64,000 nucleotides of DNA from Oscarella lobularis (Eukaryota; Porifera; Homoscleromorpha; Homosclerophorida; Oscarellidae): contig NC_089185.1 in assembly GCF_947507565.1 (NCBI RefSeq), positions 2,418,001-2,482,000 on the forward strand, given 5' to 3'. The notes under the pieces were generated by a model. The model saw only the letters and a list, made by a program, of their open reading frames with translations, had not been told where the DNA came from and ran no database searches. This document shows positions 56,380 to 64,000 of this stretch, in pieces. The position numbers and the translations under genes are program-made. The stretch's first letter is position 1. Each line of letters starts with the position of its first letter.

Positions 56380-57110
56380 CGATGTTTTTTTTGGCATGTG
56401 TGTGAGCACGAGTGTGGGTGCGTATGAAAACCCGTAGGCCGCATCCCGCCCACGCATCACGATAGATAGGGCTAATCACTAAACAGTAATCGACCCCTGT
56501 GTATATAGTTTCTCCGTTCTCATTGTTTTTGTCTTCGTTCGTCTTGTTCGTCTTTCGCGAGCGGCTCTTTTAGCGAATTTTCTAGTTAGAGGTTCGCCGC
56601 TCGCACGTGACGCACGTGCGTCACATAGGTTAGCAAACTTTGGCGCATTAGGAAGCTAAACGTAGACGAGATGTAGGAAGCCTTCCATTGGAGACAAGTC
56701 CATTAAGGGTCCTACATTTTCGCTAAAATCGTGCAACACTTTCCCGACCCGCTAACCGTCCCTATACCATCTATTTCATCAATATCATCAATTTCATCAT
56801 CAATTTCATCAATATCAACACAGTGTCATCTATATCATCAATTTCTTCAATATCTTAATTATAATCGTAGTAGGAGGGGAGGGATATGGGGCCCCGCGTG
56901 TGCATTTACCTTTGCACGTGCATCTAACAGTATTCTAAAATTTGTTTTAATAGTTTCTGCTTTTTGTAATTTGATCAATTTTTGTAGTCAAATGAAAAAA
57001 TCGTAGTAAAGTTAGTGTATGTGGTCCTTGGGGAAGCGGCCTGAAAAAAAGAAGACTTCTCTGGATGAAAGAGCCTATGAAACTGGCCCCGGAGTCTACT
57101 CAAATCTGCG
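56380..57110. repeat. Dispersed repeat family, copy 1
   Basis: Begins around GTGTATGAAAACCCGTAGGCC, includes GCATCACGATAGATAGGG and GAGCGGCTCTTTTAGC, then ATCAAT/TCATCA microsatellite and a GGGGCCCCGCG block. Copies 2 (57490-58190) and 3 (63600 to the window end) share this order with many differences. Probably a non-autonomous element; its ends are not defined. Confidence 0.6.
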
Positions 57111-57353
57111 GTACTACAACGACGGTTAACATAGCACATTTACTAAATAATATTCTGCAGAGAAGACCATTTGCCTCGATGGACTAAAAGTCTTTTTGAA
57201 GAATACCTTGGAAGCACTCGAGTGGCGACGTTTGCTAAAGTAGAAGGCTGCCTTGACGTCAACGAGTTTCTTGAAGAAACAACTTGAAATCGTGTGTATA
57301 TCCTACATCTTATTGGTAATCTATTAATCGATTTCACTCTCTCTCAGTCAGAA

Positions 57354-57376
57354 GCAGAGCCCTATAATAGGGCTCT
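57354..57376. repeat. Perfect 10-bp-arm palindrome, copy A
   Basis: AGAGCCCTAT, one base, then ATAGGGCTCT. The same palindrome is kept in the duplicate near 63474-63495. Could form a small cruciform; function unknown. Confidence 0.75.
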
Positions 57377-57489
57377 GGTCAGAAGCCTCTTATGACGTCA
57401 GAATTTTCAAGTCAAGATCAAGCGCGTCACAGGCAAGCCGGGTTTTTATAGCCCCAAATTTTTAGTCTTACGCGAGCGTTTTTTCTGCT

Positions 57490-58190
57490 TGTTTGTATAC
57501 GTGTGGGTGTGTGTATGAACCCTTAGGCCGCAGGGCCCCCAAGCGCATCCCGCTCATGCATCACGATAGTCAGGGCTAATCTCTAAACCAACTAATCAAC
57601 CATCTGTAGATTAGTTTAAGTCGTCTGTCAAGCGAGCGGCTCTTTTAGCACCCTTTGTAGCTAGAGCTCGCCGTGGCCACGTGGTTCTGATAACGCGTGA
57701 CGTCACGATAGGCAGTGAAGCTCAGCGCACTAGAGAGCTAATCGTAGTTGAAAGATAGGAAGCCGTGCACTGGAAGAAACAATATGTGCATTAGGGTCCT
57801 ACTTTTTCGCTAATTCGTGCAACACTTTAACCGCTCCTTTGTTCATCATTATCTTCAATTTTATGATCTGTCAACAATATCAACCAAATTCAATGTTATT
57901 ATTTTCATCAATGTCATCAATGTCATCAATTTCAATATTATCAGTAGCATTAACTTCAATACCATCCTCATCATAGTCGTAGTCTTAAAATAAATGAGGG
58001 TCCCCGCGTTTGCATTGTCTGTTTGTGCACGTGCACCTCGCATGGTATGTTTTCTATCATTTTTTGTAGTTTGATAAAGATTAGTAATGGTAGTGTAAGT
58101 GGCCATATTACAACTGGCCTGAAGAAAGAAGTTTGCCGAGCCAAAGAGCCAAAGAGTTCTCCGGAAAAGGCTATGAGTGGAAGAAAACAA
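57490..58190. repeat. Dispersed repeat family, copy 2
   Basis: Starts near CGTGTGGGTGTGTGTATGAACCC, includes GCATCACGATAGTCAGGG, GCGAGCGGCTCTTTTAGC, a CTACTTTTTCGCTAATTCGTGCAACAC segment and a TCATCAAT-rich tract (57840-57970). It parallels copy 1 at 56380-57110. Confidence 0.6.
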
Positions 58191-58969
58191 TAATAACCGA
58201 AGCAACTATAATGATTTCCTCCTCCCTGTGATCAGAAAGCGACATAATCAAAGACTCCGGGCCGAGCACCTGGCTTTAAGTTAACAAGGACAAACTATGT
58301 GTCAAGATTCCAGACGGATTCAGCGTCCAAAAGAAATGGAGAGCTGGAGGATCGAAATCCGGGCATTGGTCAGTCAATGTTTGACTCGATAGATGTACAC
58401 CGGTAAACGCTTCCTACCGTCCGCCCGTGTTCATCTAGAAGTGTGGGTAGCTGTTTGGGGCGATATTTGGGCATTAGATACGTGCTTGGGTGGAAGTATT
58501 ATAGGGTCAGCATTGGTTTTGGTGAAAGTGTGGGTTGAAGTACTAGAAGACGCGTTTGGCCGACGCTTTGGTACAAGTTAGGGTGACTGTTTTAGCCATC
58601 TCCTATATACTTATCTAGAAAGTATGTTTGGTATGTATGGATCAATATTTTTGCGGAGATGTTAGAGTGAAAGTAAGGGTGCTGCCCTTTGGGTGCTACA
58701 CCGCTGTCTGCCTCTCTAACCTCTCCATGGTTAGAGAGCAAACAGTATAGATTAGTACTCAAGAGCGGACTCATACTTTGCTCTCAATCATTGAAGCAGA
58801 ACATTGAATTCTATACCCCCAACAACGTATTCTGGATAAAGTGTGGGTGGATGTTTTGGAGCGTTTAACTATAACTTCTACCCCTGACGCCGGTCAGATA
58901 TTAATCGGCAGTCTAACTAAAAGAAGGAAGCAAACACGTACAGCGAGAAGAACACTCTTGAGAAATTAA

Positions 58970-60613
58970 CTAAACGAAATCCAACATTAGCTTTCTCTCC
59001 ACAAGTACTAAATCAAAGGAACGAAATCCCAAGTTGCAGTCTCTAATGTCCCACTTGTTCACTCGTTCATCATAGACACCCATTTCGTCGTCAGTGAACG
59101 TAAACATCCTCTTGCTTTCAGGATCATAGACGAATCCATTACATGACGGAAATGGACAGAAATCGTCTACAACAGAAAATCGCTCATCGCGGCTGTCAAA
59201 AATAACAGCAGCACGATTATTATCACAGAAAATGTATAATCGGTCTCCCATCGTGACGTATTCAGAAGCCGGATCTAACAATGAAGGACGTGGACAAGAT
59301 TTGAATTTGCTCCAACGATCTTCGAACCTATCATACTTGGTGTATCCGAATCGATTTTGAACGTTGTAGCCAAAAGCAAAAACTTTATTAGCCAGCGAAG
59401 GTAAAATGAAATCCCCTGAAAGAGCTTTCTTAGGAGAGGAAACGGGTATCCACACTTTCTTCTCTGAATCTAGCACTTCGCAGGTCATCTCGTCACTGCT
59501 TATGCTCATACCGTAAATGCAACCGTCGCAACAAACTATTTCTCTATCTATTCTTCTGCGACTCATACGTTCTACGTCATTTACCCATTGTCGTCGTTCT
59601 CCATCATATCGCTGAACTATGTTAGTCAGAGAGTCGTAATCTGGGTCGTTTTCGGTATTACCACCGAGAGCGTAAAGCACGTCGTTTGAAATCGCCATCT
59701 TATGACAATACACATCCAATGCCAGGGGAGGAAATGGAGTCCATTTGTCACAGTTGGGTTCATAGACTCTAGCTCTATTGCACACAATTTCGAAATCACT
59801 TATCTCGTCTGTTATCGGCTGCAGCCCGCCAGCCACAAGCAGGACGCCGTCGAGTCCGAATCGTCGTCGACCAGACTCGCTTGACGAGTGATAGTGCGAG
59901 ATCAAATCGAGATCTGAAAGAACGGCACTCGATTCTTCAAAATCAAGTAATGGAAAGCGAACGAATTTCGAGAGCGTTTCGACTTGAGCTCGACGAGACT
60001 CTTCATCGTGTTTAACCCACTTTTGAAAAATCGTCAGAACTTCGTCTTCTGACTTTACCCCCAATTCATCATGAGAGAGAATCCTACTCAGATGATCCGC
60101 CGAAAGGAGTAGAAAATCCTCGCTCTCCGCCAAGACCGATATGCTCATCGCGGCAATGCGATCAGCTAGTTGGAGTAAATCCGAATTACCGCATTGATCA
60201 GCTACGATTCCCATACCGATGCAACTGGATTCGTCAACGTGGCGTTTGAGCCAGTCATTGCACATTTGAGACAGTCCGTCGAACTGAACGTAGTTGGCCG
60301 CTTCATAGAGGAATAGAAGAGAAGAAGAGGGGCATTCTGTTTTTCCTGTGTAGGCGTACTCAATCAGCATCTTGGTCACAGCTCCGTCGACGTTGCTGAG
60401 AGTGACGTCCGCTTGATTACTCTCTTTGAAGCTTCCCTTAAACATGACACGAAAAAATGGACTGGCGGAAGCGAGTATTATTCGGTGAGCTGGAAATCGT
60501 TGTCCGTCCTTGCTGATGATGGTGACGTCGCACAGATAATCCGTCTCTCGAAATGAGTCAAACAGTGCCGTTGAGAAATAGCCCTTCGTCTCCAAAGAAA
60601 TCGCTTCGTTCAT
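58970..60613 (-). CDS. BTB-BACK-Kelch protein, intact, mosaic
   Basis: 547 residues, one exon. Its first 30 residues and 5' flank are nearly the same as in the 52240 gene. BACK and kelch (LGVKSEDEVL; ARVYEPNCDKW; VLDSEKKVWIPVSSP) instead follow the 49850 pseudogene. BTB (YLCDVTIISKDGQRFPAHR), BACK and six likely kelch blades are complete, ending MLDFV. Predicted Cul3 substrate adaptor. Confidence 0.92.
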   Translation of the reverse strand: MNEAISLETKGYFSTALFDSFRETDYLCDVTIISKDGQRFPAHRIILASASPFFRVMFKGSFKESNQADVTLSNVDGAVTKMLIEYAYTGKTECPSSSLLFLYEAANYVQFDGLSQMCNDWLKRHVDESSCIGMGIVADQCGNSDLLQLADRIAAMSISVLAESEDFLLLSADHLSRILSHDELGVKSEDEVLTIFQKWVKHDEESRRAQVETLSKFVRFPLLDFEESSAVLSDLDLISHYHSSSESGRRRFGLDGVLLVAGGLQPITDEISDFEIVCNRARVYEPNCDKWTPFPPLALDVYCHKMAISNDVLYALGGNTENDPDYDSLTNIVQRYDGERRQWVNDVERMSRRRIDREIVCCDGCIYGMSISSDEMTCEVLDSEKKVWIPVSSPKKALSGDFILPSLANKVFAFGYNVQNRFGYTKYDRFEDRWSKFKSCPRPSLLDPASEYVTMGDRLYIFCDNNRAAVIFDSRDERFSVVDDFCPFPSCNGFVYDPESKRMFTFTDDEMGVYDERVNKWDIRDCNLGFRSFDLVLVERKLMLDFV

Positions 60614-60688
60614 GACACAGTTCAGGATCGTGAGGAGTCCCGGATAACGAAGTTCTCTTTTTCTTTGGGCGATTTTCGGCGCTTCAGA

Positions 60689-60976
60689 TCAGGGAATGAA
60701 GCCGTTTAGTCGGTGCTGAACAGTCTCCTCATGTTGCACGGTAATGCTAACCCTAACCGTAAACCTGTAGACTCTTTCACCATCGATGCAGGTGATGTCC
60801 GAAGTCTCTGCTTGCTTTTGCCTATCCCCAGTCGAACGAGCAAAGTCGCACATTGCGCCTTCGTCCCAATTCGGGCCGTAACGATCGCAAAAGGCGAAGG
60901 CAAGTAGGCGGAACGCAGCGCGAGCTTCCTCAAGAGCCTCAAAACAGCGCGTTCTATATCTATAGACTAGAATCAC
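60689..60976 (-). CDS. Conserved 95-codon ORF, unassigned (copy B)
   Basis: Duplicate of 53969-54256. Amino-acid differences include FPRA/FARS, TIR/TVR and HEGT/HEET. The frame is intact in both. Family unknown. Confidence 0.3.
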   Translation of the reverse strand: MILVYRYRTRCFEALEEARAAFRLLAFAFCDRYGPNWDEGAMCDFARSTGDRQKQAETSDITCIDGERVYRFTVRVSITVQHEETVQHRLNGFIP

Positions 60977-61204
60977 GTCGTGACAGGCTCGGTCTCGTCA
61001 AAAGCGCACGTCGACAGAGTCCGGCTGCAGATAAACGTAATGCAGATCCTATTTCTGATGATTATTTATTTATATTATTTTTAGGCAAATGACAACAAAT
61101 GACAGGAGACGGCACAGTGCCAACACAGACAAACACAAGGCGACGGTCACAGCGACAAATTCTGCTTACAGGTGCAGTCAGTCTCGATCATTCTCACGTC
61201 ACCA

Positions 61205-62095
61205 CTAAGTCTCCCTTTCGAGTCTCACTTCGATAAAGTCGATGATGTAGCGCTCACCTGCGTCTTCACGGTAAAGTTCTAAGAAAAGTCCTTTGGCTGG
61301 TTCCAAAACGCTAACAAATTGTCTGGTGGCAATCAATTGCACGTCAGAAACGGTTTGTCCTATTCCAAACGCTCCACGCCGACCACCGACTTTTATTTTC
61401 ACTGTATGCAGCGGCGAGTACCTCGTCTTCTGTGGACTCTTGAAAACAGTGCACCCTGAACGAAATACTTGTTCGCTGCGTCCCTCACACGCCCACATAA
61501 CGTCCAGAGAATTCTTGTTTGATTCGTCAATAAGAAAATAACCTACAGCCGAGAAGCCGTCGGACACGGTGACGTAGAGATCCATGTCTGCCGCCACTGA
61601 CACGGGACTGCGATGGGCGATAGTAGCCGTAACAATATATTGAGCAGAGTCATCGAGCACATTTGGCTCTGCTAGGGTTACTCTTGCTAATCGATTGCGG
61701 TCTGTTTGGCCTGCGTTAATAGAAATTGACGCGGCGCCAAAGGAAGGAGTTTCGTAGAAGCGAACCCTTTCGCAGTATCTCTGGTCCTTGACGTCATTGG
61801 GAGTTATCAGCATATAAAATTTGTCGCTGCTGTTGGAGTTGACACAGTTTTCCTTTGGTGCTTGCTCTCCTTCTTTTCCCGGTATACCTTCTGGTGCACG
61901 CTCTCCTGGAGGACCGGGAGGGCCGGGAAGTCCGTCTCGTCCGTCTCGTCCGTCTCTCCCATCCCGGCCTGGCTGCGCGGCGCAGCAGCATGGGTCGTTT
62001 TGTTTTTCATTGCCAGATACTACCACGGCTTGAGAGAGAAGTGACAGTACGGCTGCGATTGCCAAGAACATTGTGTGGACAAGGAGGCGCTTCAT
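61205..62095 (-). CDS. Secreted collagen-like protein, intact, sister copy
   Basis: 296 residues, nearly identical to the gene at 54516-55406 (same length, about a dozen or so changes). Signal peptide, CCCAAQPG cluster, Gly-X-Y triplets ([18 protein letters not shown]) and the same C-terminal domain. An extra Cys appears in the linker (KENCVNSN) and in the first part of the domain (DQRYCERVRF), which could alter cross-linking. It lies in the second half of the segmental duplication. Confidence 0.85.
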   Translation of the reverse strand: MKRLLVHTMFLAIAAVLSLLSQAVVVSGNEKQNDPCCCAAQPGRDGRDGRDGRDGLPGPPGPPGERAPEGIPGKEGEQAPKENCVNSNSSDKFYMLITPNDVKDQRYCERVRFYETPSFGAASISINAGQTDRNRLARVTLAEPNVLDDSAQYIVTATIAHRSPVSVAADMDLYVTVSDGFSAVGYFLIDESNKNSLDVMWACEGRSEQVFRSGCTVFKSPQKTRYSPLHTVKIKVGGRRGAFGIGQTVSDVQLIATRQFVSVLEPAKGLFLELYREDAGERYIIDFIEVRLERET

Positions 62096-63473
62096 TGAGT
62101 CCGGCTAGCTGTCGGAGTGATGATCCGTTTCGCATCAACGTTGACTTATGTACTCTGAGTAGTAACGGTCACATCACGCCTTTTAATTAAAGAGCGGAAT
62201 TTGAATAGAAACTTCCGGGAGACGCGATCAGTACGCGGGTACTTTGAAGGACCACTTCCTGTTTTCCTCCTTCCGCTTCTTCCGTCGTTTTGTCTCGCGT
62301 CAATATCCGGCGTAAAAACGGTTCCCATTACCTGTGTCGCCTAGTAGGTAGAATCAACATATAGGCCCGGATTCCGTACTTCCTAGTGGATCAAACCGAA
62401 CGTGAAACATATACTGTCACAAAGCGCGAATCGATCGTCAGATCCTGGCCTGCGAAGGTCGTCCCGGCGATATGACGCTCCAAGTAATTAGTTGACATGT
62501 AACTTTGCTATTATTAGCTAATCGAATCGCTCGTACATGCCAAACAGTAGGCCACGGGACGCCAGCTCGCGATCCCATTGGTCGAAGGCGTGAGACCTCG
62601 AACGCACAGCCTTCACGCGCAGAGCTCGAAACTCTCATTCGGGCACACGATCCCGAGTCCCCGACGACGACGGCGCGCGTTCGGACTCATTCCGCCGGAC
62701 AGATATCGTGGCGAGACGACGCAGCCACGATTGCGCGACGCGGTAAGCCGACCAATCGTCGTCGCTTTTCGCCGATCGAACGATGTTTTAGACTTCGATC
62801 GAAAAATCGAACGCGCGGGGGGCGCGATATATAGCACGCGCGCACGCAGCGAAACGGTAGCTACAAAGGTGCAACTTTGCCGACCCGCTAACCGTCCCTA
62901 TATCATCAATTTCATCATCAATATCATCAATATCAACACAGTGTCATCTATATCATCAATTTCTTCAATATCTTAATTATAATCGTAGTAGGAGGGGAGG
63001 GATATGGGGCCCCGCGTGTGCATTTACCTTTGCACGTGCATCTAACAGTATTCTAAAATTTGTTTTAATAGTTTCTGCTTTTTTGTAATTTGATCAATTT
63101 TTGTAGTCAAATGAAAAAATCGTAGTAAAGTTAGTGTATGTGGTCCTTGGGGAAGAGGCCTGAAAAAAGAAGACTTCTCTGGATGAAAGAGCCTATGAAA
63201 CTGGCCCCGGAGTCTACTCACATCTGCGGTACTACAACGACGGTTAACATAGCACAATTACTAAATAATATTCTGCAGAGAAGACCATTTGCCTCGATGG
63301 ACTAAAAGTCTTTTTGAAGAATACCTTGGAAGCACTCGAGTGGCGACGTTTGCTAAAGTAGAAGGCTGCCTTGACGTCAACGAGTTTCTTGAAGAAACAA
63401 CTTGAAATCGTGTGTATATCCTACATCTTATTGGTAATCTAATAATCGATTTCACTCTCTCTCAGTCAGAAGC

Positions 63474-63495
63474 AGAGCCCTATAATAGGGCTCTG
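63474..63495. repeat. Perfect 10-bp-arm palindrome, copy B
   Basis: AGAGCCCTAT and ATAGGGCTCT separated by one base, as at 57354. Confidence 0.7.
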
Positions 63496-63599
63496 GTCAG
63501 AAGCCTCTTATGACGTCAGAATTTTCAAGTCAAGATCAAGCGCGTCACAGGCAAGCCGGATTTTTATAGCCGCAAATTTTTAGTCTTACGCGAGCGTTT

Positions 63600-64000
63600 T
63601 TTCTGCTTGTTTGTATACGTGTGGGTGTGTGTATGAACCCTTAGGCCGCAGGGCCCCCAAGCGCATCCCGCTCATGCATCACGATAGTCAGGGCTAATCT
63701 CTAAACCAACTAATCAACCATCTGTAGATTAGTTTAAGTCGTCTGTCAAGCGAGCGGCTCTTTTAGCACCCTTTGTAGCTAGTGGTTCTGATAACGCGTG
63801 ACGTCACGATAAGCAGTAAAGCTCAGCGCACAAGAGAGCTAATCGTAGTTGAAAGATAGGAAGCCGTGCACTGGAAGAAACAATATGTGCATTAGGGTCC
63901 TACTTTTTCGCTAATTCGTGCAACACTCTAACCGCCCTTTGTTCATCATTATCTTCAATTTTATGATCTGTCAACAATATCAACCAAATTCAATGTTATT
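63600..64000. repeat. Dispersed repeat family, copy 3 (cut by window end)
   Basis: GTGTGGGTGTGTGTATGAACCC, GCATCACGATAGTCAGGG and GAGCGGCTCTTTTAGC occur in the order seen at 57490; the copy continues past the window. It lacks about 20 bp around 63780 compared with copy 2. Confidence 0.6.

Larger units (their letters stand above)
55407..58969. other. Repeat-rich interval without recognised genes
   Basis: About 55407-56160 is the upstream flank of the collagen-like gene, duplicated at 62096-62870. From about 56380 to 58190 lie two tandem-like copies of a dispersed repeat. From 58400 to 58900 are degenerate GTGTGGGTGG-type stretches. Open frames here overlap on both strands and are not convincing. 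Confidence 0.6.
62096..64000. other. Second copy of the duplicated flank and repeats
   Basis: 62096-62870 matches 55407-56160. 62890 onwards matches 56740 onwards. The 560 bp between (56180-56740) are absent here. From about 63600 the third copy of the dispersed repeat begins and runs off the window end. Confidence 0.75.

Noticed and set aside
56770-56860. ATCA/TCA tandem tract as a possible CRISPR or satellite array
   Set aside because: Simple microsatellite without spacers; also found at 57840-57970 and 62900-62970.
58393-58581. Plus-strand Val/Trp/Gly-rich frame
   Set aside because: Its composition comes from degenerate GTGTGGGTGG-type repeats that continue to 58860 without a frame.
1-64000. 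Bacterial origin or bacterial operons
   Set aside because: Pervasive GT/AG introns, TATA boxes and animal-specific domains exclude it.

Overview
This is eukaryotic nuclear DNA from an early-branching animal, most plausibly a sponge. Genes are split by tiny introns (about 45-75 bp, GT...AG) and are tightly packed on both strands. The protein families are animal-type: cadherin repeats, SRCR, C-type lectin, EGF, VWD, a Frizzled-like class F receptor, death domains, a DAPK-like Ank-ROC-COR protein, BTB-Kelch proteins and short secreted collagen-like chains. The compact layout would fit a homoscleromorph sponge (Oscarella/Corticium-like), but that assignment is inference.

Layout. 1-2.67 kb: no convincing gene; holds a four-copy inverted-repeat cluster. 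2.67-12.2 kb (minus): two death-domain genes in tandem, a death-domain NB-ARC-TPR STAND protein and a kinase-less DAPK-like protein (ankyrin, ROC, COR, death). 12.4-19.5 kb (plus): two six-exon Frizzled-like receptors separated by an intact single-exon BTB-Kelch gene and a relic of a third receptor. 20-20.4 kb: BTB relic. 20.9-37.9 kb (minus): one apparent giant transmembrane gene. Its N-terminal part has three repeats of beta-helix plus SRCR plus a CUB-like segment, then a C-type lectin domain (the architecture of fly Bark beetle/Anakonda). This is followed by EGF, PSI-like, VWD and EGF segments, seven cadherin repeats, one TM helix and a short tail. 38-38.9 kb: two small unassigned ORFs. 40.5-46.7 kb: a lineage-specific secreted-protein locus with two broken copies of a collagen-like family and two small cysteine-rich secreted proteins, several with clear TATA boxes, lying in duplicated DNA. 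47.4-64 kb (minus): a tandem array of intact BTB-Kelch genes (three), two BTB-Kelch pseudogenes and two intact collagen-like genes. Much of this last part is one segmental duplication (about 52.2-58.2 kb versus 59-64 kb).

How it fits together. The window mixes a conserved-architecture block (cell-death regulators, receptor pair, giant adhesion gene) with a rapidly duplicating block (BTB-Kelch substrate adaptors, secreted collagen-like and cysteine-rich proteins, repeats). The best candidate for something undescribed is the giant gene, a Bark/Anakonda-type ectodomain continuous with a VWD-EGF-cadherin receptor. The paired divergent class F receptors and the novel C-terminal domain of the secreted collagen-like family come next.
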